Origin: Sphingomonas sp. UBA1000 | Lineage (GTDB): Bacteria > Pseudomonadota > Alphaproteobacteria > Sphingomonadales > Sphingomonadaceae | Direction of reading: 5' to 3' | Assembly (NCBI GenBank): GCA_002291855.1 | Contig: DBAW01000037.1 | Coordinates: forward strand, 1-10,857 | Length of the DNA: 10,857 bases | Part shown: one piece after another, positions 1 to 6,157 of the stretch | How the letters are laid out: each line of letters begins with the position of its first letter | How positions within the stretch are numbered: position 1 is the stretch's first letter | Program-made: the position numbers and the translations under genes | Notes under the pieces: model-generated | The model's database searches: none | What the model saw: the letters and a program-made list of their open reading frames with translations, nothing else | Told to the model about the DNA's origin: nothing

Positions 1-1123
1 TGATCAGGTGGATGCTGTTGGTTTCGCCGCCCATCACATCGCCCGACACGTCATTGGCGACGATCCAGTCACAGCCCTTGCGCGTGCGCTTGGCGGTGGC
101 GTGATCGACGACATTGTCGGTTTCGGCGGCAAAGCCGATGAGCAGCGGCGGGCGCGTGTCGGACTGTGCAAGGCCTTGCAGAATATCGGGATTTTCGTGA
201 AGCGTCAGGCTGGGCGCAACGCCGGGCTGCTTCTTGATCTTGATCGCTGCGGCATCGGCCCGCCAGTCGGCGACCGCCGCCACAAGCACGGCGGCATCGG
301 CGGGCAGGGACGCGCTGACCGCATCCGCCATCTGCCGCGCGGTTTCGACATCGATCCGCGTCACGCCCGGCGGCGTCGCCAGCGTCACCGGCCCGCTGAC
401 CAGCGTCACCCGCGCGCCCCGCGATGCGAGTGCCGCGGCCAGCGCATAGCCCTGTTTGCCCGATGAGCGGTTGGCGATGTAGCGCACCGGATCGATCGGT
501 TCATGCGTCGGCCCGGCGGTGACCAGAATATGCCGGCCGGCGAGCGGCGCGTTGCCCGGCATCTGCCCGTTGCCCGGCATCTGCCCGTAAAGCGCGGCGC
601 GCACCCGCTCCATGATCGCCGCCGGTTCGGGCAGGCGGCCGGGGCCGAACTCGCCACAGGCCATCGGCCCTTCGGCGGGATCGACGATCATGATGCCATC
701 GGCGCGCAGCTGCGCGACGTTGCGCCGGGTGGCGGCATGACCCCACATGCGCACATTCATCGCTGGCACCGCCAGCACCGGCTTGTCGGTCGCCAGCAGC
801 AGCGTGGTCGCCAGATCGTCGGCGATCCCCGCGGCCATGCGGGCGAGCAGATCGGCGGTGGCGGGCGCGACGACGACCAGATCGGCCTGACGGCTGAGCT
901 GGATATGGCCCATTTCCGCCTCGTCCTTCAGGTCCCACAGGCTGGTATGGACGCTCTGTTCGGACAAGGCGGCAAGCGTCATCGGGGTGACGAACTGCGC
1001 TCCGCCATCGGTCAGCACGCAGCGCACCGACATGCCATCGGCGCGCATCAGCCGGATCAGCTCGCACGCCTTATAGGCAGCGATGCCGCCGCCCACGATC
1101 AGCAGGATGCGCGCGGCCGCCAC
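1..1123 (-). CDS. coaBC: Bifunctional phosphopantothenoylcysteine decarboxylase / phosphopantothenate-cysteine ligase, C-terminus cut by window edge
   Basis: CoaBC joins cysteine to 4'-phosphopantothenate (CoaB half) and then decarboxylates the product with FMN (CoaC half), giving 4'-phosphopantetheine for coenzyme A in the cytoplasm. 374 residues are visible. The N-terminal flavoprotein half begins ILLIVGGGIAAYKA (residues 6-19) and carries His73 in GHIQLSRQADLVVVAPATAD, Asn123 in PAMN and Cys156 in GPMACGEFGPGRL. These match the catalytic His, Asn and Cys of the E. coli enzyme with an offset of two. The CoaB half begins near 196 with GPTHEPIDPVRYIANRSSGK (204-223), then AAVADWR (282-288) and KIKK (295-298). 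E. coli CoaBC is about 406 residues, so roughly 30 C-terminal residues lie outside. The GTG at 1121-1123 is the only start fitting the conserved N-terminus, because a stop lies in frame eight codons upstream. It sits 4 bp after the ubiB stop without a clear ribosome binding site, so coupling is likely. The linker holds a duplicated hexapeptide. Confidence 0.97.
   Translation of the reverse strand, partial: MAAARILLIVGGGIAAYKACELIRLMRADGMSVRCVLTDGGAQFVTPMTLAALSEQSVHTSLWDLKDEAEMGHIQLSRQADLVVVAPATADLLARMAAGIADDLATTLLLATDKPVLAVPAMNVRMWGHAATRRNVAQLRADGIMIVDPAEGPMACGEFGPGRLPEPAAIMERVRAALYGQMPGNGQMPGNAPLAGRHILVTAGPTHEPIDPVRYIANRSSGKQGYALAAALASRGARVTLVSGPVTLATPPGVTRIDVETARQMADAVSASLPADAAVLVAAVADWRADAAAIKIKKQPGVAPSLTLHENPDILQGLAQSDTRPPLLIGFAAETDNVVDHATAKRTRKGCDWIVANDVSGDVMGGETNSIHLI
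550..588. repeat. Two perfect tandem copies of an 18-bp unit inside coaBC
   Basis: The unit GTTGCCCGGCATCTGCCC (plus strand) occurs twice in direct succession, at 551-568 and 569-586. The 18-bp periodicity runs from 550 to 588. On the coding strand it gives GQMPGN twice (residues 180-185 and 186-191). It lies in the linker between the CoaC and CoaB domains, so the reading frame and both catalytic domains are kept. The perfect identity suggests a recent in-frame duplication, probably by strand slippage. Confidence 0.95.
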
Positions 1124-1127
1124 CGGG

Positions 1128-2660
1128 TCAGCCCAGCAGGTGCATCAGGCCGGCCCCCAGGCCCGCCCCGGCAAGCGCGGTCGCCAGCGTGCGCCAGCCG
1201 CGCCCGATGCCGACCACCGGAATGTCGGGCAAGGGCGGCGGCAGCGGCGCGGCGCCGGGGCGCGGCAGCTGCTTGTCGAGCCGGCGGATCAGATCGGGCA
1301 CCAGCGCCAGCGTGCGCTTCGCCTCGATCAGCCGGTCCGCCGCCCAGGCTTCGGGGCCGAGTTCGGTGCGCAGCCATTCGCCGACGAACGGCGCGGCAGT
1401 TTCCCACATGTTGATGTCGGGATCGAGCGCGGTCGCCACGCCTTCGACCATCACCATCGTCTTTTGCAGCAGCAGCAGATGCGGCTGGGTCGGCATGTCG
1501 AAATCGCGGGTGATGCCGAACAGCCCGTCGAGCATGTTGCCGATCGAGATCGCTTTGACCGGCAGCCCGCGGATCGGCTCGCCCACCGCGCGCAGCGCGG
1601 TCGCGAACTCGGCCATATTATGGTGCGGCGGCACATAGCCGGCCTCGAAATGGATTTCGGCCACGCGCTCGTAATTGCCCGTGATCAGGCCGTAGAGAAT
1701 CTCCGCCAGCCAGCGCCGGGCGCGCCGGTCGATCCGGCCCATGATGCCGAAATCGATGGCGACAATGTCCCCGTCCGGGCGCACGAACAGATTGCCCTGA
1801 TGCATGTCGGCATGGAAGAAGCCTTCCGAAATCGCCTGACGCAGAAAGGCGCGCACCAGCCGGCCGGCCAGCACCTTGGGATCATGGCCCGCCGCGATCA
1901 GCGCGTCGCGCCGCGACAGCTTGATCCCGTCAATCCATTCCAGCGTCATCACCCGCTTGGCGGTGCGCTGCCAGTCGATCTCGGGAATGCGATAGCCAGG
2001 CTCGGCCTGCATCGCCTGCGCCAGTTCGGAGGCGGAGGCCGCCTCGCGGCGCAAATCCAGCTCGCGCATCGTCCATTGCCGGAACTGCGCGATCACCTGA
2101 CGCGGGCGCAGCCGCCTCAGCTCGCCGCCCAGCGCCTCGGCCTGCGCGGCCGCCCATTCATAGGTTTCGAGCGCGCGGGTGAAATCCTCTTCCACGCCGG
2201 GGCGCAGCACCTTGACCGCGACCTGCCGGCCATCGGTGGTGACGGCGCGGTGAACCTGCGCGATCGACGCCGCACCGACCGGGCTTTCCTCGATCGAGGC
2301 GAACACCTCGCCGATCGGGCGTCCGAACGAGCGTTCGATCGACTCGCGAATCTCCGCGAACGGCGCGGGCGGCAGATCGTCCTGCAGGCGCAGCAGATCC
2401 TCGGCCGCCTCCACCCCAACCAGATCGGGGCGGGTGGCCAGCGCCTGACCCAGCTTGATCGCCGCCGGGCCGAGCGACTGGAACGCGGTGGCATAGGCCG
2501 GCTGCACGGGCACGCGCGCGCCGAACCGGGCGATGCGCACCAGCCGGCGCACCTGCGGCGGGGTCAGCGGATCGCGCTCGATCCCGGTCAGCGCGCCGTG
2601 GCGGGCGAGCGTCCGGCCCCAGCGCAGCAGCCTGACGAGATGCGTTGCGGTGGAAGCCAA
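1128..2660 (-). CDS. ubiB: UbiB/ABC1/COQ8-family atypical kinase-ATPase of ubiquinone biosynthesis
   Basis: This is a 510-residue member of the UbiB/COQ8 family, whose ATPase activity supports the membrane-bound stages of ubiquinone synthesis. The family hallmarks are present in order: the KxGQ motif as KLGQALATRPDLV (69-81), the Ala-rich nucleotide loop as VGAASIAQVH (128-137), the AVKV lysine at 150, the ExD motif as ELDLRREA (200-207), the catalytic loop HADMHQGN (283-290) and the metal-binding DFG (303-305). The C-terminus has a Pro-rich hinge (467-480) and a hydrophobic Ala/Gly-rich segment (about 490-510) that is probably the membrane anchor. The start is TTG at 2658-2660, 2 bp after the ubiE stop. 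A TGGAAG motif inside the ubiE end can serve as the ribosome binding site, and the N-terminal THLVRLLRWGRTLARHGAL looks like the normal start of the family. The neighbours ubiE and coaBC fit a known alphaproteobacterial order. The exact chemical role of UbiB is still debated. Confidence 0.96.
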   Translation of the reverse strand: MASTATHLVRLLRWGRTLARHGALTGIERDPLTPPQVRRLVRIARFGARVPVQPAYATAFQSLGPAAIKLGQALATRPDLVGVEAAEDLLRLQDDLPPAPFAEIRESIERSFGRPIGEVFASIEESPVGAASIAQVHRAVTTDGRQVAVKVLRPGVEEDFTRALETYEWAAAQAEALGGELRRLRPRQVIAQFRQWTMRELDLRREAASASELAQAMQAEPGYRIPEIDWQRTAKRVMTLEWIDGIKLSRRDALIAAGHDPKVLAGRLVRAFLRQAISEGFFHADMHQGNLFVRPDGDIVAIDFGIMGRIDRRARRWLAEILYGLITGNYERVAEIHFEAGYVPPHHNMAEFATALRAVGEPIRGLPVKAISIGNMLDGLFGITRDFDMPTQPHLLLLQKTMVMVEGVATALDPDINMWETAAPFVGEWLRTELGPEAWAADRLIEAKRTLALVPDLIRRLDKQLPRPGAAPLPPPLPDIPVVGIGRGWRTLATALAGAGLGAGLMHLLG

Positions 2661-2662
2661 GC

Positions 2663-3394
2663 TCAGATCTTCCAGCCGCTGTGGATCGCCACCAGACCGC
2701 CCATGATCGGTTCGACCCGCGTCTGCACGAAACCGGCATCTGCGATCATCCGCTCGAACGTCGGCATGTCGGGGAAACGGCGGATCGATTCGATCAGATA
2801 GCGATAGCTCGCCTCGTCGCCGGCCAGCGCCTTGCCCAGCCGCGGCACCAGATGGTGCGAATAGGCGTCATAGACATCGGCAAAGCCCGGCCAGGTGGTG
2901 GTCGAGAATTCGAGACAGAAAAACCGCCCGCCGCGCTTGAGCACCCGGTGCGCCTCCGCGAGTGCGGCGGGAATGTCGGTCACGTTGCGGATGCCGAACG
3001 CGATCGTATAGGCGCTGAAGAAGCGGTCGGGGAAAGTCAGCGCCTCGGCATTGGCCTCGCTCCACACCAGCCCGTCAATGCCGCGCTTGGCCGCGCGCTG
3101 CATGCCGATGTCGAGCATGTCGGGATTGATGTCGGCCACCGTCACCCGCGCGCCGTGGCGGGCGAGGCGGAAGGCGATGTCGCCGGTGCCGCCGGCCATG
3201 TCGAGAATATCCTCGCCGGCGCGGGGTTTGACCCGCCGGACGAACCGGTCTTTCCACAGCCGGTGCATGCCGCCCGACATCGCATCGTTCATGATGTCAT
3301 AGCGGCGCGCGACGCTGGAAAAGACCTCGCCGACACGGGCGGTCTTTTCCTCTGGCGATACTTCGGCATAGCCGAAAGAGACGGTCTCGGTCAT
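2663..3394 (-). CDS. ubiE: Ubiquinone/menaquinone biosynthesis C-methyltransferase UbiE
   Basis: This is a 243-residue class I SAM-dependent methyltransferase that methylates the ring carbon of the polyprenyl benzoquinol intermediate of ubiquinone (and demethylmenaquinol where that is made). The UbiE signature YDIMNDAMSGGMHRLWK lies at 32-48. SAM motif I is ILDMAGGTGDIA (63-74), the acidic end of the second strand is VADINPDML (86-94), and the second family signature is AFGIRNVTD (132-140), followed by RVLKRGGRFFCLEFS (150-164). The length is normal (E. coli about 251). I chose the ATG at 3392-3394 because a TAGGGGG ribosome binding site precedes it and MTETVSFGYAEV is a typical N-terminus. 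An upstream in-frame codon at 3466 would add 24 Arg/Gly-rich residues with no family match. It is the first gene of the ubiE-ubiB-coaBC cluster and is divergent from mutM. Confidence 0.97.
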   Translation of the reverse strand: MTETVSFGYAEVSPEEKTARVGEVFSSVARRYDIMNDAMSGGMHRLWKDRFVRRVKPRAGEDILDMAGGTGDIAFRLARHGARVTVADINPDMLDIGMQRAAKRGIDGLVWSEANAEALTFPDRFFSAYTIAFGIRNVTDIPAALAEAHRVLKRGGRFFCLEFSTTTWPGFADVYDAYSHHLVPRLGKALAGDEASYRYLIESIRRFPDMPTFERMIADAGFVQTRVEPIMGGLVAIHSGWKI

Positions 3395-3513
3395 CGCCCG
3401 TCCCCCTAGCCGAGCGCGGGGGGCGAGGCAAACGCGACGTGGCCCCGAGGCCCCTCGGAATGTCATGATGCGTGGGCCTTGAGGCGCGCGTGCGCACCGC
3501 TTATGCCGGGGCC
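3395..3513. promoter_or_regulatory. Divergent ubiE/mutM intergenic region
   Basis: This 119-bp gap must hold the promoters of both the ubiE-ubiB-coaBC cluster (leftward) and mutM (rightward). Toward mutM I can see a weak candidate: TTGAGG (3479-3484), a 17-nt spacer and TATGCC (3502-3507). A perfect dyad CCGAGG-CC-CCTCGG sits at 3445-3458 and could be an operator. No convincing sigma-70-type pair is visible on the ubiE side. The ubiE ribosome binding site (GGGGG on the minus strand) is at about 3402-3406. Confidence 0.4.
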
Positions 3514-4326
3514 GTGCCCGAGCTTCCCGAAGTCGAGACCACGGTGCGCGGCCTGGCCGAGGTGCTGGACGGCCAGATCCTCGCCACTGTCGCGCCGCAG
3601 CGCCCCGACATGCGCTTTCCGTTCCCGGCCGATCTGCGCCAGCGGACCACCGGGGCGCGGATCGTGCGCCTGCACCGCCGGGCCAAATATGGCCTGATCG
3701 ACACCGATCGGGGCGATAGCATCATCTTCCACCTCGGCATGTCGGGGCGGTGGCGGGTCGATGCCGATGCGCTGCTGCCACATGATCACCTGCTGGTCGA
3801 AACCGGCGGCGGGCGGCGGCTGGCGCTTTATGATCCGCGCCGGTTCGGCTTTGTCGATCTGGTGCCGACGGCGCAGCTCGCCGCCTATCCGACCTTTGCC
3901 AAAATGGGGCCGGAGCCGCTCGGCCCCGATTTCACGCCGGGCGCGCTTGCCGCCGCGCTTGCCGGGCGGCGTGCCCCGGTCAAGGCGCTGCTCCTCGACC
4001 AGCGGGTGGTGGCGGGGCTGGGCAATATCTATGTCTGCGAGGCGCTGCACATGGCCGGGATCGCCCCCGGCCGGCCGGGCGGCGATGTACCGCGCGCGCG
4101 CATCGACCGGCTGGTGCCGGCGATCCGCGAGGTACTGGACGCGGCGATCGCGGCCGGCGGATCGAGCCTGCGCGACTATGCGCGGCCCGACGGGCAGCTC
4201 GGCTATTTCGCCAAGGACTGGCGCGTTTATGGCCGGGAGGGCGCGGCCTGTGGGTGCGGGACTGTCATAATCCGCCGGGTGGATTCGGGGCGCTCGACCT
4301 TTTTCTGTCCCCGCTGCCAGCGTTGA
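3514..4326 (+). CDS. mutM: Formamidopyrimidine-DNA glycosylase (8-oxoguanine glycosylase / AP lyase)
   Basis: MutM/Fpg removes oxidised purines such as 8-oxoguanine and cuts the resulting abasic site. The protein has 270 residues (E. coli 269). The mature N-terminus PELPEVETTVRGL puts the catalytic Pro at 2 and Glu at 3, which fixes the start at GTG 3514-3516. Upstream in-frame codons would bury the nucleophile. Other hallmarks are Lys58 in RRAKYGLID, HLGMSGRW (73-80), the Arg and Phe wedge in YDPRRFGF (106-113), GNIY (170-173) of the helix-two-turn-helix, and Arg260 in SGRSTFFCPRCQ of the C-terminal zinc finger. The zinc ligands would be Cys246, Cys248, Cys265 and Cys268. The first pair is spaced C-x-C instead of the usual C-x2-C, one residue short. 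No good Shine-Dalgarno is visible before the GTG. mutM diverges from ubiE. Confidence 0.97.
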   Translation: MPELPEVETTVRGLAEVLDGQILATVAPQRPDMRFPFPADLRQRTTGARIVRLHRRAKYGLIDTDRGDSIIFHLGMSGRWRVDADALLPHDHLLVETGGGRRLALYDPRRFGFVDLVPTAQLAAYPTFAKMGPEPLGPDFTPGALAAALAGRRAPVKALLLDQRVVAGLGNIYVCEALHMAGIAPGRPGGDVPRARIDRLVPAIREVLDAAIAAGGSSLRDYARPDGQLGYFAKDWRVYGREGAACGCGTVIIRRVDSGRSTFFCPRCQR

Positions 4327-4355
4327 CCCGCCGGCAGGCCGCCCGAACCGGCCCG

Positions 4356-4421
4356 GTGTCACGAAACTGACGCGCAGACGTCACGCTTCCGCAACCCGGC
4401 TGACACGCAAGCATCACAGCC
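4356..4421 (+). promoter_or_regulatory. Six heptamers in 11-bp register, resembling a Pho-box array
   Basis: Heptamers begin every 11 bp: GTGTCAC (4356), CTGACGC (4367), ACGTCAC (4378), CCGCAAC (4389), CTGACAC (4400) and GCATCAC (4411). Position 7 is C in all six. Position 5 is C in five, position 6 is A in five and position 3 is G in five. PhoB binds direct repeats close to CTGTCAT at an 11-bp pitch, so spacing and core (TGTCA/GTCAC) fit while the match to consensus is partial (at best 5 of 7). A weak -10-like CCTAAC (4426-4431) follows at the distance expected for an activator-dependent promoter. It lies upstream of the lipoprotein/receptor pair. The function is inferred. Confidence 0.35.
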
Positions 4422-4442
4422 CCTGCCTAACCGGAGGACCGA

Positions 4443-4465
4443 CCGGGCGCGGAGTCGCGCGCCGG
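4443..4465 (+). other. GC-rich hairpin in the lipoprotein leader
   Basis: CCGG+GCGCG (4443-4451) pairs with CGCGC+CCGG (4456-4460 and 4462-4465) around a GAGT loop, with one bulged G at 4461. This gives 9 base pairs, all G-C. No T-tract follows, so it is not an intrinsic terminator. It ends 15 nt before the ribosome binding site AGGGGA (4481-4486) of the lipoprotein gene, so it would lie in the 5' untranslated region if transcription starts upstream of it. Confidence 0.5.
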
Positions 4466-4491
4466 CTGATGGACACTGACAGGGGAACTTC

Positions 4492-6084
4492 ATGTCGCGC
4501 ACTCGCCTGCTCCTTCTCGGGGCTGCCGCCCTTCCGCTCGCCGCCTGCGGAGCCAGCGATCCGGCATCCCCCGGGCAGGGCGGTGGCGGCGTTGTCGTCG
4601 TTCCCGCGCCGTCCCCGGCGCCGGCCCCGGCCCCCGGCGTCGGTCCCAACACCGCCGAAGCCGCGTTCGCGACGACGACGGTCAGCGGTGTGACGGTGAC
4701 GGTGGCCGAACAGATCGTGGTCGTGAATGCCGGCACCAACAATGTGCTGACCGGCACCAATCCGCTGAACGGTGTCGCCCCGACCGGCTCCGCGCTCAAT
4801 GTCGGCGCGTTCGATGCCTCGACGGTCAATCCGTTCTTCACCCGCACCAGCTATATCGGCGCGGTCAATCCGGCCGGCGACACCTGGTTCCAGGGCTGGA
4901 CCTGCAATTCCTCGACGCTCAACCTCGGGCCGGGCAATGCCAGCTGCGCGCCCGGCCTGTCGCGCAGCGCCGCCGCGCCTGCCGCCAGCGCCTGCCCGGC
5001 GGGCACCACCGACGCCGGCACCGCCAACAATTACCGGCTCTGCCGCCTGCCGGCGACCGTCTCGGGAACGCTCAGCCTGCCGCGCGTCGACGGCGTCGCC
5101 TATCAGATCAACGGCCGTGTCGATGTCGGCCAGGATCGCGGCATCCTCGGCACCGGTGGCGCGGCGGCGACGCTGACCATCGCGGCGGGGGCGATCATCG
5201 TCGCCAACCCGATCGATCCGGCCCCCGACTTCCTGGTCGTCAACCGCGGGTCGCAGATCAATGCGGTCGGCACCGCGACCCAGCCGATCATCTTCACCTC
5301 GCAGCAGAACCTCAACCCGGCCAATAACGGCGATTCGAGCCAGGGCCAGTGGGGCGGCATCGTGATCGCCGGGCGCGCGCCGATCGCCAATTGCTCGTCG
5401 GGCACCAACAATGCCGACGGCACCAGCACGACCTGCGAAAACATCGTCGAAGGCACGGTGACCGCGCTTTACGGCGGCAATGCGCCGGCCGACAGCAGCG
5501 GCACGATGCGCTATGTCCAGATCCGCTATTCGGGGCTGGAACTGACGCCGGGCAACGAGCTGCAGGGGCTGACCACCGCGGGCGCGGGGTCGGGCACCGA
5601 CATCAGCTATATCCAGGTGCACAACAGCTCGGACGACGGGGTCGAGGTGTTCGGCGGCCGCAACAATTTCCGCTACATGGTCGTGACCGGGGCCGATGAC
5701 GACGGCTTCGACGTCGACACCGGCTGGCGCGGGCTCGTCCAGTTCCTGATCGTCGCGCAGAAGCTGACCGGGGCGACCACCGACTCCTTCGCCACCGAAA
5801 TCGATTCGAACGGCAATGAAGACGCGCTGCCGCGCACCTATGGCCAATATGCCAACTTCACCTTCATCCAGACGGCCAATGCGCCGGCGGCGATCCGCCT
5901 GCGCGGCGGCGCGGATTTCGGCTTCTATAACGGCATCGTGAAGTCGGTTGCGGCCTGCGCCAACATCGTGGCGGGCACCGAGGCCAATGGCGGCAAGTCC
6001 ACCATCCGGGCCGCCAATGCCGGCCTTCAGGAACTGGGCGCGCCGGTCTTCCGGTCGGTGTTCTTCGCCTGCAACGGCAACTGA
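4492..6084 (+). CDS. Outer-membrane lipoprotein of a beta-rich family paired with TonB-dependent receptors
   Basis: This is a 530-residue predicted lipoprotein. The signal sequence MSRTRLLLLGAAALPLAAC has a lipobox LAAC with the lipidated Cys at 19. Residue +2 is Gly, so there is no inner-membrane retention signal. A flexible Gly/Pro/Ala linker follows (20-52). The body is Asn/Asp/Thr/Gly-rich and looks like a parallel beta-helix or similar repeat fold, with a WGGIVIAGRAPI motif (287-298), SGTMRYVQIRYSG (336-348), DDGVEVFGG (381-389) and ADDDGFDVDTGWRG (401-414). I recall close counterparts of these motifs (GDWGGLVILG, DDxxExFGG) in Bacteroidetes surface proteins that also sit beside TonB-dependent receptors; I could not check this. 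Eight further Cys (138, 152, 168, 184, 301, 315, 489, 527) could form four disulphides. A good AGGGGA ribosome binding site lies 5 nt before the ATG. It is the first gene of the pair with the downstream receptor. Its molecular function is unknown. A substrate-binding or T2SS-exported surface lipoprotein is possible. Confidence 0.88.
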   Translation: MSRTRLLLLGAAALPLAACGASDPASPGQGGGGVVVVPAPSPAPAPAPGVGPNTAEAAFATTTVSGVTVTVAEQIVVVNAGTNNVLTGTNPLNGVAPTGSALNVGAFDASTVNPFFTRTSYIGAVNPAGDTWFQGWTCNSSTLNLGPGNASCAPGLSRSAAAPAASACPAGTTDAGTANNYRLCRLPATVSGTLSLPRVDGVAYQINGRVDVGQDRGILGTGGAAATLTIAAGAIIVANPIDPAPDFLVVNRGSQINAVGTATQPIIFTSQQNLNPANNGDSSQGQWGGIVIAGRAPIANCSSGTNNADGTSTTCENIVEGTVTALYGGNAPADSSGTMRYVQIRYSGLELTPGNELQGLTTAGAGSGTDISYIQVHNSSDDGVEVFGGRNNFRYMVVTGADDDGFDVDTGWRGLVQFLIVAQKLTGATTDSFATEIDSNGNEDALPRTYGQYANFTFIQTANAPAAIRLRGGADFGFYNGIVKSVAACANIVAGTEANGGKSTIRAANAGLQELGAPVFRSVFFACNGN

Positions 6085-6110
6085 CCCGATCCCGGACGCA
6101 TGCAGGGGGA

Positions 6111-6141
6111 GGCCGGAAGCAGGATCAGCCCGCTTCCGGCC
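6111..6141 (+). other. Perfect 10-bp inverted repeat between the lipoprotein and receptor genes
   Basis: GGCCGGAAGC (6111-6120) and GCTTCCGGCC (6132-6141) form a perfect 10-bp stem with an 11-nt loop (6121-6131). No T-run follows, so it should not terminate transcription by the intrinsic route. The stem ends 7 nt before the AAGGA ribosome binding site of the receptor gene. In RNA it could stabilise the upstream message, guide processing or set the ratio of the two proteins. As DNA it could be a regulator site. Confidence 0.75.
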
Positions 6142-6157
6142 GCGCAGCAAGGATAGA

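Noticed and set aside
1083..2801. 572-codon plus-strand open frame opposite ubiB
   Set aside because: It overlaps ubiB and the start of coaBC on the other strand. The product is His/Arg/Gln-rich with no family features.
3395..3466. Longer ubiE start at 3466
   Set aside because: It adds 24 Arg/Gly-rich residues without family match. The ATG at 3394 has a strong ribosome binding site.
3472..3513. Longer mutM start at 3472
   Set aside because: The Fpg mechanism needs an exposed N-terminal Pro after Met removal. The longer form would block it.
4327..4355. Possible terminator after mutM
   Set aside because: Short GGCC/CCGG complementarities exist, but there is no T-tract and no clean stem, so I do not call a terminator.
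3463..4362. 299-codon minus-strand open frame opposite mutM
   Set aside because: mutM on the plus strand has every catalytic motif. The antisense product is compositionally biased and unrecognisable.
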